Source: JBFMFE01 sp040752295
GTDB taxonomy: Bacteria > UBP15 > UBA6099 > JBFMBQ01
NCBI GenBank assembly: GCA_040752295.1
Contig: JBFMFE010000145.1
Location: 1 to 12,710, forward strand
Direction of reading: 5' to 3'
DNA: 12,710 nucleotides
Numbering within the stretch: the first letter of the stretch is position 1; each line of letters opens with the position of its first letter. The notes beneath the pieces were generated by a model, which was not told the DNA's origin, did no database searches, and saw only the letters and a list, made by a program, of their open reading frames with translations. Below, piece after piece: positions 1 to 6,759 of this stretch. Both the position numbers and the translations under genes were made by a program.

Positions 1-503
1 TCGTACCGGAAGTTCGCCGCCAGAAGTCCTGCTTCCGCGCCCTGAACACGAGCGTTACGCCCGCCGCCGTCGAACAGCAGATACCGCACGCCGAACAGAG
101 CGTCATACTGGTCCTGCGCACCCGGGTCGACTCTTCCGTCCAGTTCAGCCGCGTCCCCCCTGGTGACGCTGGATGTAAAACCGACGGTTGGCAGGTATTC
201 CGATTTTGCCTGACCGGTTCGGGCAGCCGCGGCGCGGGCGGCCTGCCATGATCCGGCGGCCTGCGGGTTGCGTTCCAGCGCGATGCTGATACACTCGGCA
301 AGTGTGAGTGTTCGGTTGGCAAATTCATCGTCCGGCTGAAAGACCGCAACGGTGTTTCCTCCATCGGCAGGACTGTGATTTGTCAACCGCTGCGATGGCG
401 AGATCGGGGCCTTGTCCGACTCGTCCCATACCTCCATAGCCGCGCAATCTGAAAGAAGAACAATCCCGGCGAGGCAGCATAATGCCATGATTCGTTTTAC
501 CAA
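1..503 (-). CDS. TolC-like outer-membrane efflux channel, N-terminal part (cut by window edge)
   Basis: This is the first 167 codons of an outer-membrane factor of the TolC/CusC/NodT type, the outer-membrane duct of RND or type I efflux systems. The sequence shows a hydrophobic signal-like segment (about residues 4-20), the typical first helical repeat LTLAECISIALERNP (66-80), then AKSEYLPTVGF (99-109) and the family motif YLLFDGGGRNARV (141-153). The start is taken as TTG at 503 because GGAGGT at 509-514 lies 5 bases upstream; the next in-frame ATG (488) is 20 bases away from it. LSDC at residues 17-20 resembles a lipobox but has Asp before Cys, so lipidation is doubtful. It follows the metal-sensor gene by 114 bp. 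Its position suggests it is the outer-membrane part of a metal-efflux system whose pump genes should lie beyond the left edge; that is inference. Confidence 0.85.
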   Translation of the reverse strand, partial: MVKRIMALCCLAGIVLLSDCAAMEVWDESDKAPISPSQRLTNHSPADGGNTVAVFQPDDEFANRTLTLAECISIALERNPQAAGSWQAARAAAARTGQAKSEYLPTVGFTSSVTRGDAAELDGRVDPGAQDQYDALFGVRYLLFDGGGRNARVQGAEAGLLAANFRY

Positions 504-508
504 ATAAC

Positions 509-514
509 ACCTCC
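509..514 (-). promoter_or_regulatory. Ribosome binding site deciding the TTG start of the TolC-like gene
   Basis: GGAGGT on the minus strand lies 5 bases before TTG (503-501). It is the only strong Shine-Dalgarno near this gene start and favours TTG over the downstream ATG. Confidence 0.6.
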
Positions 515-617
515 GACTGAAACAACCAATTTGCTCGTAACCAGAAGCCGTTCACCCGCCCGCCGCTGTCTTTCTTACGGCATCGGAAACGGTGCGCGGC
601 GGCACTATACGGTTCCG

Positions 618-1175
618 TTATGGAGAACGCCGGTTCCGCCCATTCCCGCCAGGAGGACATGGCGGTTGACCAGGGTGTCCGCCGAATCCGGACATGTGGC
701 CTCCGCCGCCGAGGCAACGTGAGCGAAGCATCTTGAAGAACCGCTTCTGCTGTTCGGGAGTAAGGATTTCTCTTTCCGCGAGAATATGATCGATAACAAG
801 CCCCTGCATCTTTTTCTGGACCGCGAATATCTCTTCCCGCTTTGCCCTCACCGCGTCTTTATCCACCTCGGGGTCCGTCAGCAGTTCCATCATTTGCGGG
901 TGCAATTTCTCTATTTCATCCCGCGTCTTTTGTATCTCCGCCCGAAACTGGATGAATTGAGACCTGAGCGTTTCCATCTGCTCCGGGTTGACGCCAAGCT
1001 CGCGGTGAATTTCGCGCAATGCGTCCACCATGTTATGATCGCGGGGCGCGGCGACATCCGTCGAGGGCGATGTCAGCCCGCCGACCGTCCGCGCCGCCCA
1101 GAAGACGATGAAAGCGATATTAAGACCGAGAGAAAAAATCAGCAGGGGTGTTCGTATCCTATTCCATATATTCAT
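618..1175 (-). CDS. Membrane-anchored periplasmic heavy-metal sensor (Spy/CnrX/ZraP-like)
   Basis: A 185-residue protein. It has one N-terminal membrane anchor (about 9-30), then a long, charged, almost wholly helical domain (about 47-150) ending in LTPEQQKRFFKML (138-150). This is the 'LTPEQ' signature of the Metal_resist / Spy-CpxP-like family. In that family the periplasmic helical hairpin binds metal or misfolded protein and signals to an anti-sigma factor or kinase. The C-terminal tail is Gly/Pro-rich with Cys154, His160, His167 and Cys173, a plausible metal-binding extension. The ATG overlaps the anti-sigma stop codon (TAATG), so the two are translationally coupled. By analogy with CnrYXH it probably reports periplasmic metal to the upstream anti-sigma/sigma pair. 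Which metal it senses cannot be read from the sequence. Confidence 0.82.
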   Translation of the reverse strand: MNIWNRIRTPLLIFSLGLNIAFIVFWAARTVGGLTSPSTDVAAPRDHNMVDALREIHRELGVNPEQMETLRSQFIQFRAEIQKTRDEIEKLHPQMMELLTDPEVDKDAVRAKREEIFAVQKKMQGLVIDHILAEREILTPEQQKRFFKMLRSRCLGGGGHMSGFGGHPGQPPCPPGGNGRNRRSP

Positions 1176-1699
1176 TATTTTCCCTCCTCTCCGCCGTTTT
1201 TCGCCATGGCAAAAGCGGATTCGATGGAACCGTAAGGCGCGGCGCCGAAAACATCGAGACTGTAAACGACTTCCACATTGACGCTGCCGGGATCATCGCT
1301 TGCCGAAGGCGCCGACTTCCCGCGCCCTGCGCTCCATCCAAAAAACGAGCCTGCCGCAAGTCCTATCATGAGAACCGCCGCGACCGCCGCGCGGGAAAAT
1401 GCGGGTCCGATGCGCGCCGTCCACGCCGCCGGAACATCGCGAACTCCGGGAAATTCTCCCGCAGTCCTTCTCCCGGCTTCAGTCATTATGTTTTTTATGA
1501 GATTTTCAGGCACACTGGGAACGTCGTATTCTCGCAGAAGCGGATCGAGCATCTTTAACTCGTCCAGGGCGCGGCGGCACCCGGAACAACTCTCCACATG
1601 GCTCAAAACGATTTTCATGTCCTTTCCGGACAGTTCCCCGTCAATGCAGGCGCTTAAGCGGCATCTGACGTATCCGCATCGTCTGCTTTTGAACATCAT
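1175..1699 (-). CDS. Zinc-finger anti-sigma factor, single-pass membrane protein
   Basis: About 174 residues. The N-terminal cytoplasmic part carries a zf-HC2/ZAS-type motif: an upstream Cys13, ACIDGELSG, then H34-x3-C38-x2-C41 in HVESCSGCRRALDEL. One membrane segment follows at about 103-121 (AAVAAVLMIGLAAGSFFGW), then a short periplasmic tail. In the family such proteins bind and hold an ECF sigma factor at the membrane until a signal arrives. It sits directly after the ECF sigma gene (63 bp gap) and its stop overlaps the sensor start. The start is chosen as ATG at 1699, with GGAGG at 1710-1714 ten bases upstream. A TTG at 1702 (spacing 7) and an ATG at 1696 are alternatives that change the protein by only one residue each way. 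Confidence 0.85.
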   Translation of the reverse strand: MMFKSRRCGYVRCRLSACIDGELSGKDMKIVLSHVESCSGCRRALDELKMLDPLLREYDVPSVPENLIKNIMTEAGRRTAGEFPGVRDVPAAWTARIGPAFSRAAVAAVLMIGLAAGSFFGWSAGRGKSAPSASDDPGSVNVEVVYSLDVFGAAPYGSIESAFAMAKNGGEEGK

Positions 1700-1762
1700 C
1701 AATTATCAGCCTCCGTTCATATAAACCGGCGACGCGCCGATAACCCCCGTCCCGGAAAAAAA

Positions 1763-2302
1763 TTATTTTTTCAGCCATTCGGGTAATGAAGCCCGCATTC
1801 CGGCCCGGCCGCGTGATAAAAGTCTTTCGACGGCTTTTTCGGATATTTGCATCGCGTTTGCGATTTCCTTGTATCCCATTCCCTCATAGTATCGCAGCAC
1901 CACCGCCATGCGCTGCGCGGGCGGAAGAGCGGCCAGAGATGACCGGACGGCGCGCCGCTTTTCGGATTCCATCAGCCTTTCAGCCGCCCCGGGTTCGGGG
2001 CCGGGAATGTCTTCGGGTAAGTCGGCGTCCGGCTTGCGCCTGTCAATTCTATTCAGGCAGAGGCGTATGAGTATTGTGTAAAAGAAAGTCTTGAAAGAAG
2101 CGTCGGGCCTGTAACGAGGGGCGGCGTCAAAAATCCGTATAAAAGCATCCTGAACAACATCCTCGGCATCCTCGTGATTGTAGAGAAAACGGTATGCCGT
2201 GTTCCATGCGGAGCGCTGATAGCGCGAGACGATTTCCTCGAACGCTTCAAGCTCGCCGCGGCCCGCGGCAAGCATCAGGTCTTCATCGCTTAATATCCTC
2301 AC
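1763..2302 (-). CDS. ECF-subfamily RNA polymerase sigma factor
   Basis: A 179-residue group-4 sigma factor. Region sigma-2 spans about 16-90, with the core-binding motif HEDAEDVVQDAF at 43-54 and FKTFFYTILIRLCLNRIDRRK at the end of the region. A Pro/Glu-rich linker (91-110) separates it from sigma-4 (about 117-172), whose helix-turn-helix is YKEIANAMQISEKAVERLLSRGR. The length is normal for the family. It is followed by its presumed anti-sigma factor and the periplasmic metal sensor, the usual layout of a metal-responsive ECF unit. The start is GTG at 2302, only 9 bp after the stop of the transporter gene; no separate Shine-Dalgarno is evident, so translation may depend on coupling. The ATG at 2275 (residue 10) is an alternative start. 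Confidence 0.9.
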   Translation of the reverse strand: MRILSDEDLMLAAGRGELEAFEEIVSRYQRSAWNTAYRFLYNHEDAEDVVQDAFIRIFDAAPRYRPDASFKTFFYTILIRLCLNRIDRRKPDADLPEDIPGPEPGAAERLMESEKRRAVRSSLAALPPAQRMAVVLRYYEGMGYKEIANAMQISEKAVERLLSRGRAGMRASLPEWLKK

Positions 2303-2311
2303 CCCGACGTA

Positions 2312-3478
2312 TTATATCTTTATCCATCCCTTACGTAACGACACATCGAGGATAATCCCTACGAGGAAAGCAACACCCATGTTCCACATTGCGAAACCGG
2401 CCACGATGAGCATCACGTAGAAGTCATTCTTCTTTTCGCCGATGTCTCTCACGGTCAGAGCGAGTTCGGAACCAGCGAAGAAAACGATCACGCCCAGAAC
2501 CGCATTGGGAAATATCTTGAATATCAATGATACGGAATCGCTCAAAAACAGCGCGATCACGATTACGATGCTCCCCAGTATGACGAGGGCGCCGCCCGTC
2601 TTTGCGCCGAACCGGACGTGGCCTGCCATGCCGCCTGCTCCATGACACATGGGCACCCCGCCGAAAATCGGTGAAACGAGGTTCATGATCCCCTGCGAAA
2701 CGGCTATTTTTTTCTCCGTGACGGGTCGGTCGGGAAAAAGCTCGTTGTTCTCGGCGGTAATGGCGATTACGGCGTTGCCCAGGGTCAGAGGGATTTGCGG
2801 CAGGGTGAAAAGCAGTGTCCCTTTTGCAATATCTTGCCAGGTAATTTGTGCGAGGGCGAATTCCGGAAGTTTGAAGCCGATGTGGACCCGGGCGAGTTCC
2901 GATAAAATGCCGGGATTCAGGACCACCGCTGAAACGACGCCAATGATCAGCAGAACGAACATCGCGGGAATTTTCGGATTTGAAAGCAGCGCGTATGTGA
3001 CGGCGAGGGCGATAACGGCGAGAGCCGGAGAAGTCGACATGCGTTTGACCCCTTCAACGATGAACGCCATTCCAAGACCGAGTATTATTCCGCGCACGAC
3101 CGGTTTTGTGGCCAGTTTTGCTATGCTTCCAATGGTCCCAGTCGCTCCAGCAATAAGCCAGAACAACCCTGTTGTTATGCCGGACCCGAAAAGAACGGCG
3201 GGGCTTATGCCGCCTGCAATTGCCGCCGCCCCGATGGCCTTCATGGGCTGAATAGGAACGGGGGTTTTGTAGTATAGCCCGGCCACGATCTTGGATATCC
3301 CGAACATGAAGAGAAGCCCGAGAGGGTTCACTCCCACAATCGTGATATAGGCAACCACGAAAGGAATCAGCGTGCCGATGTCACCAAACGCTCCGGCCCA
3401 CTCCATCCTGTCATAGCGATTACCGATTTTCTTATGAACCTTGTCCGGATTGACCGGCGGCTCAGTCACTATTTCCAT
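2312..3478 (-). CDS. MOT1/SulP-like sulfate/molybdate-family membrane transporter
   Basis: A 388-residue polytopic membrane protein with about 10-12 hydrophobic segments. Motifs of the MFS_MOT1 (molybdate transporter-like, SulP-related) family are clear: PIQPMKAIGAAAIAGG (75-90), FTLPQIPLTLGNAVIAI (224-240), and PMCHGAGGMAGHVRFGAKTG (276-295). Family members are annotated as putative sulfate or molybdate transporters, but few are characterised and the substrate is not evident here. The start is ATG 3478 with a GGGGGA stretch just upstream; an upstream in-frame extension to 3544 would lie inside acr3 and is not credible. The gene overlaps the end of acr3 by 17 bp, so it is translated in close coupling with the arsenite pump. 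An arsenic-related oxyanion role is possible but unproven. Confidence 0.85.
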   Translation of the reverse strand: MEIVTEPPVNPDKVHKKIGNRYDRMEWAGAFGDIGTLIPFVVAYITIVGVNPLGLLFMFGISKIVAGLYYKTPVPIQPMKAIGAAAIAGGISPAVLFGSGITTGLFWLIAGATGTIGSIAKLATKPVVRGIILGLGMAFIVEGVKRMSTSPALAVIALAVTYALLSNPKIPAMFVLLIIGVVSAVVLNPGILSELARVHIGFKLPEFALAQITWQDIAKGTLLFTLPQIPLTLGNAVIAITAENNELFPDRPVTEKKIAVSQGIMNLVSPIFGGVPMCHGAGGMAGHVRFGAKTGGALVILGSIVIVIALFLSDSVSLIFKIFPNAVLGVIVFFAGSELALTVRDIGEKKNDFYVMLIVAGFAMWNMGVAFLVGIILDVSLRKGWIKI

Positions 3479-4556
3479 TTTTTCCCCCAGGGAGTGGGTT
3501 TTTTGATAATGAATTATACTTGCTCCTGAACGCAAGCGCGACATTTACAAGCGATATGAGCACGGGAACCTCGACGAGCGGACCTATGACCGCGGCGAAT
3601 GCCGCGCCTGAATCGATCCCGAACACGGCGACGGCTACTGCTATGGCCAGTTCAAAGTTGTTGCTGGCTGCCGTGAATGACAGCGTGGCTGCCTGCCTGT
3701 AATTCGCGCCGACTTTTTTGCTCATGAAAAATGTGATCAGGAACATCAACAGGAAGTAAACCAGAAGCGGAATTGCTATGCGTACGACGTCGAGCGGGAT
3801 TTTGACGATGTATTCACCCTTGAGCGAGAACATGACAATGATTGTGAACAGGAGGGCGACAAGGGTGATCGGGCTGATTTTGGGAACGAAAACACCGTGA
3901 TACCACTCTTTGTCCTTGATTTTAATCAGTGAAAACCGGGTTATGATACCGGCGATGAAAGGTATGCCGAGATAGATGAAGACGCTCCTGGCTATCTCCC
4001 CGATGGTTATCTTTTCGAGATTGATTTCCCTGACCGTGTCCTCCAGCCCGAACCAGACCGGGAATATCTTGATGAACACGTAAGCGTAGACGGAAAAAAA
4101 GAGAACCTGGAAGATGGAGTTGAACGCCACCAGTCCGGCGCAGTATTCGGTGTCGCCGTCGGCGAGGTCGTTCCACACAATGACCATGGCGATGCAGCGG
4201 GCAAGTCCGATCATTATCAGCCCGACCATGTATTCCGGGTATCCGCGCAGAAAGACGATTGACAGAACGAACATAAGGATCGGACCTATAATCCAGTTCT
4301 GTACGAGTGAAAGCCCGAGCACCCTGAAATCGCGGAACACCTCTCCAAGCTCCTCGTATTTCACCTTCGCCAGCGGCGGGTACATCATCAGGATCAAGCC
4401 GACGGCGATGGGAACGTTGGTCGTCCCCTTTTGAAATAAAGGCTGTGTAATGAACTTAACCCATGCGTCGCTGAAGTATCCCGCGCCAACGCCGGCAGCC
4501 ATCGCAAGAAATATCCACAGCGTGAGATAGCGGTCAAGGAATGAGAGTCTTTTCAT
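3462..4556 (-). CDS. acr3: Acr3-family arsenite efflux permease
   Basis: A 364-residue integral membrane protein of the ACR3 (bile/arsenite/riboflavin transporter) superfamily, which exports trivalent arsenite (and often antimonite in some branches) from the cytoplasm. Visible signatures are the N-terminal FLDRYLTLWIFLAM, KGTTNVPIAVGLILMMYPPLAKVKYEE (43-69), the essential-cysteine motif GLARCIAMVIVWNDLADGD (Cys121), SFTAASNNFELAIAVA (Glu302) and GPLVEVPVLI. The Cys and the Glu correspond to residues reported as required in characterised Acr3. Length and around ten TM segments are normal. It lies 24 bp after arsM and overlaps the MOT1-like gene by 17 bp. It should act with ArsR regulation and with ArsM to lower cytoplasmic arsenite. 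Confidence 0.95.
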   Translation of the reverse strand: MKRLSFLDRYLTLWIFLAMAAGVGAGYFSDAWVKFITQPLFQKGTTNVPIAVGLILMMYPPLAKVKYEELGEVFRDFRVLGLSLVQNWIIGPILMFVLSIVFLRGYPEYMVGLIMIGLARCIAMVIVWNDLADGDTEYCAGLVAFNSIFQVLFFSVYAYVFIKIFPVWFGLEDTVREINLEKITIGEIARSVFIYLGIPFIAGIITRFSLIKIKDKEWYHGVFVPKISPITLVALLFTIIVMFSLKGEYIVKIPLDVVRIAIPLLVYFLLMFLITFFMSKKVGANYRQAATLSFTAASNNFELAIAVAVAVFGIDSGAAFAAVIGPLVEVPVLISLVNVALAFRSKYNSLSKNPLPGGKNGNSD

Positions 4557-4580
4557 TATCAGGTCTCCGGCACATTCGAT

Positions 4581-5453
4581 TCATTCGGTTTTCCGGGCGG
4601 TCACCTTGATGCTCGCTATATATCCGCTCGCGTCGCCGTCTTCAAAAACGTCCTTCATCTTTTCACTGACCGGGCCTTCAGCGGCGAAAAACATATCCCC
4701 GAAATCCTGCTTCGAGACCACAGTGACGTCGGACAGCCCGGCGCGCGCGACTGCTGAAAGATATTCGTCATACATCAGAGTGCCGGCTATGCACGCCGAG
4801 ACGGCATCGGGGTCGTTCTGGATGACATCGGGAAGCGTTCTCAGTTTCACGATGTCGGACACGGCCATCTCGCCGCCGGGTTTAAGCACCCGGAATATCT
4901 CCTGAAACGCCTTCAGCTTGTCGGGCACAAGATTCAGCACACAGTTGCTTATCACCACGTCCACGCTGTCGTCATCCACGGGAAGCGATTCAATCTCTCC
5001 GAAGCGGAACTCGATGTTCGTGAACTCAGATTTTCGGAGGTTCTCATTCGCCTTTTCGACCATTTCCGGCGTCATGTCCACGCCGATGACTTTTCCCCCG
5101 GGGCCGACCCTGGCCGCCGCGAGAAAGCAATCCATACCCGCGCCGCTTCCGAGGTCGAGCACAACATCCCCGGATTTTAAAGAAGCGATAGCCGTGGGAT
5201 TACCGCAGCCGAGACCGAGGTTGACCTCCTCCGGCAGCGCGGCAAGCTCCTCGTCGGTATATCCGAGTTTTCTGGCGATACTACCCGGATCAGACGCTTT
5301 CGTGCTCAAAAACTTGTTCACGCGCTCCTGTTCGCCGGTGTCCGCGCCGCAACATGGAGACGGGCCGCAGCAGCCTTGCCTTTCGCCCTTTGCGATGGAG
5401 CCGTATTCAGTTCTGACGCTTGTCTTGATGCTTTCACTCTTTTTGTTGTCCAT
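4581..5453 (-). CDS. arsM: Arsenite S-adenosylmethionine methyltransferase ArsM
   Basis: A 290-residue class I methyltransferase that transfers methyl groups from SAM to As(III), giving methylated arsenicals. A Cys-rich N-terminus (CCGPSPCCG, Cys28/29/34/35) precedes the ArsM hallmark NLGLGCGNP (Cys83). The SAM-binding motif VLDLGSGAGMDCFLAA (98-113) and VIGVDMTPEMVEKA follow. Two further conserved-type cysteines occur in SNCVLNL (Cys171) and SACIAG (Cys221). These match the arsenic-binding cysteine set known in ArsM enzymes. The start is ATG 5453, preceded by GGAAGG; the longer in-frame extension to 5576 overlaps arsR and looks non-coding. It lies 19 bp after arsR. The extra CC pairs at the N-terminus may add thiol ligands. 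Confidence 0.94.
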   Translation of the reverse strand: MDNKKSESIKTSVRTEYGSIAKGERQGCCGPSPCCGADTGEQERVNKFLSTKASDPGSIARKLGYTDEELAALPEEVNLGLGCGNPTAIASLKSGDVVLDLGSGAGMDCFLAAARVGPGGKVIGVDMTPEMVEKANENLRKSEFTNIEFRFGEIESLPVDDDSVDVVISNCVLNLVPDKLKAFQEIFRVLKPGGEMAVSDIVKLRTLPDVIQNDPDAVSACIAGTLMYDEYLSAVARAGLSDVTVVSKQDFGDMFFAAEGPVSEKMKDVFEDGDASGYIASIKVTARKTE

Positions 5454-5472
5454 CTGAAAAAAACCTTCCTTT

Positions 5473-5820
5473 CTATCGTCTGCCCGCAAGCGCAGCGCCC
5501 GTAAAATAATCCGCCAGCTCTTCAAGAACGCCAACGCGCACTTCGTAGTACGACCACTGTCCGCGATTGTAAACATTCACTATTCCGGCGTTCCTCAGTT
5601 CCTTGAGGTGGTGTGAAAGCGTGGGAGCGGTCACGTCCATCTGCTTCAGAATCTCGCACACGCACACGGCGTCTTCAGGAATGTCCTCCGGCATGTTCTC
5701 TTTCGTGCACCTGGCGATATTGGTGTGTCCTCTTCTGATGATCTCAAACACTCTCAACCTGTTTTCATTGGAAAGCGCCTTGAACACGAGCCATAAAGCC
5801 GTATCTGTCTTCTTTTTCAT
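5473..5820 (-). CDS. arsR: ArsR-family metalloregulatory repressor
   Basis: A 115-residue winged-helix repressor of the ArsR/SmtB family. The N-terminal ALWLVFKALSNENRLRVFEII is the family's dimer/helix region. AVCVCEIL (Cys53, Cys55) sits at the start of the DNA-binding helices, like the CVC arsenite site of classical ArsR. TAPTLSHHLKELRNAGIV (64-81) is the recognition helix and NVYNRGQWSYYEV the wing. A further Cys38 may be the third arsenite ligand. The start is ATG 5820 with AGAGG six bases upstream; a TTG at 5841 would sit inside the operator repeat and is less likely. It is the first gene of the run and follows a consensus promoter with a tandem repeat suited to autorepression. Arsenite binding should release it from DNA. 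Confidence 0.93.
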   Translation of the reverse strand: MKKKTDTALWLVFKALSNENRLRVFEIIRRGHTNIARCTKENMPEDIPEDAVCVCEILKQMDVTAPTLSHHLKELRNAGIVNVYNRGQWSYYEVRVGVLEELADYFTGAALAGRR

Positions 5821-5833
5821 AGCCCGCCTCTTG

Positions 5834-5849
5834 TTAGACAATTAGACAA
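5834..5849 (-). promoter_or_regulatory. Probable ArsR operator (tandem TTAGACAA repeat)
   Basis: TTAGACAA occurs twice head to tail (plus-strand reading, 5834-5841 and 5842-5849; TTGTCTAA on the transcribed strand). It lies between the predicted transcription start and the ribosome binding site of arsR. A repressor bound there would block initiation or early elongation. Assignment to ArsR is by position only. Confidence 0.5.
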
Positions 5850-5860
5850 CAATCGAACAA

Positions 5861-5889
5861 ATTATAATCACACCGCACGCCTTTGTCAA
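5861..5889 (-). promoter_or_regulatory. Consensus sigma-70 promoter of the ars run
   Basis: On the minus strand TTGACA (5889-5884) and TATAAT (5866-5861) are separated by exactly 17 bases, a perfect housekeeping-type promoter. Transcription should begin near 5854, about 34 bases before arsR. A perfect consensus of this kind normally needs a repressor, which agrees with ArsR control. Confidence 0.85.
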
Positions 5890-6140
5890 TCGTCGGCAGC
5901 GGGATTTCGGCAGCCGTTTTTTGTTATTCCGGCGCCGGTTCGAGTTCAGGATATGACGGAAGCGGAGTTTTCGTGTTTCGCTCTTGCCTGATTCCGGCGC
6001 AAAAACCCTTTTCGGGGCGGTACGCCTGCCCGCCGCGCCGTTTTGTTCCGCGTCTGTCCGCCGTGCCAATGGCGCAGGCAGGGAGACCGCGCCTTACAAC
6101 TATCGTTAATGAAAATATAAGATTTTACGCGGTTTTTTGT

Positions 6141-6325
6141 AGGGCGGACTGCCTGTGCCGTAGCCGTCACCTGCCTGCGTGCCTGTCTGCCGTGCCGGGC
6201 ACCTGCCTGCCGCCCCAGCCTGTCTGCGTGCGTTCACCTGCCTGACGCCCCCTGTCTGCCGTGCGGGGCACGGCACAGGCAGGCATCAGGGCAGGCAGGG
6301 GGCAGACAGGCATCTCCGTCTGACG
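6141..6325. repeat. CTGCCTG / CTGTCTGCC repeat cluster with inverted arms
   Basis: The stretch is dominated by variants of CCTGCCTG, CCTGTCTGCC and GTGCCG. In the second half they invert into GGCAGGCAGG. CCTGTCTGCC at 6251-6260 pairs perfectly with GGCAGACAGG at 6301-6310, and between them TGCCGTGC (6257-6264) pairs with GCACGGCA (6268-6275) around GGG. GTGCCGGGCAC at 6192-6202 is another small palindrome. A diverged related unit is visible at 6053-6085. It resembles dispersed REP-like intergenic elements; no coding sense is seen. Confidence 0.65.
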
Positions 6326-6448
6326 CCGCCTAATCTGATATTTTTGACTTTTTGCACCAGAATCCTACTTCGATATTCCACGTTCGATATCCGCTTTTCA
6401 TCTCTCCGGAAAATTGCGGCGGTTTCACCGGCGAAAGACTTTCGGGCA

Positions 6449-6467
6449 CGGTCCGGAGCAAGGACCG
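6449..6467. repeat. Short inverted repeat, 6-bp stem
   Basis: CGGTCC (6449-6454) and GGACCG (6462-6467) flank a 7-base loop. There is no T-run on either side, so a terminator role is not supported. Confidence 0.35.
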
Positions 6468-6628
6468 GCGCGCGGGCGCGGTCCGGCGAACGTTACGTAT
6501 GAGTAACCGGGATCACCGGCGGAATTATCCGACCCCGTTTTCCGAGGATTTTTTCACGGGAACATTCGGGGTTTAATCGCTGTTTAGTAGTTGACGTCGT
6601 CTGAAAGGGGGTGGGGGAGGGCGTCGAA

Positions 6629-6705
6629 GAATTTCAATTCCGGATTATTCCGGGAATTTCGGGGACATGACCGGAATTTTTAGAATTTCGATTCCGGATT
6701 ATTCC
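6629..6705. repeat. Pair of 23-bp direct repeats, 54 bp apart
   Basis: The unit GAATTTC-A/G-ATTCCGGATTATTCC occurs at 6629-6651 and 6683-6705 with one mismatch (A at 6636, G at 6690). Partial copies of the GGAATTT core lie between them at about 6653-6659 and 6673-6680. The pair sits 55-131 bp upstream of the gene starting at 6760, so it could be a regulator site or a small repeat remnant. Confidence 0.6.
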
Positions 6706-6759
6706 CCGGTCGCGGGAAACAGATGCTGAACTAACGTAAGGAAAGCGAGGTGTTGAAAC

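Larger units (their letters stand above)
5890..6759. other. Long intergenic region without a convincing gene
   Basis: About 870 bp between the ars promoter and the next plus-strand gene. Open frames here give low-complexity or Arg/Pro/Cys-rich translations with no recognisable motif and no ribosome binding site, so none is called. The region contains short palindromes (for example CCGGCGCCGG at 5929-5938), an AT-rich patch near 6108-6140, the CTGCCTG repeat cluster, a hairpin with stem CGGTCC/GGACCG at 6449-6467, and a 23-bp direct repeat pair at 6629-6705. Confidence 0.6.

Noticed and set aside
325..717. Open frame of 130 codons spanning the sensor-TolC gap on the minus strand
   Set aside because: It overlaps both real genes in another frame, is Arg/Trp-rich and has no family features. 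The TolC frame with TTG 503 explains the DNA.
2303..2316. TATAAT on the minus strand at 2316-2311, just before the ECF sigma GTG, suggesting its own promoter and a leaderless mRNA
   Set aside because: No -35 match occurs at 16-19 bases upstream, and the hexamer overlaps the last codons and TAA stop of the transporter gene, so chance is likely.
6141..6325. Possible CRISPR array
   Set aside because: The units are short, irregular and in both orientations, with no uniform repeat-spacer pattern and no cas gene in the window.
5883..6576. Several plus-strand open frames in the intergenic region (for example 5883-6245, 6179-6502)
   Set aside because: Their translations follow the repeat DNA, with Cys/Pro/Arg low complexity and no ribosome binding site or motif.
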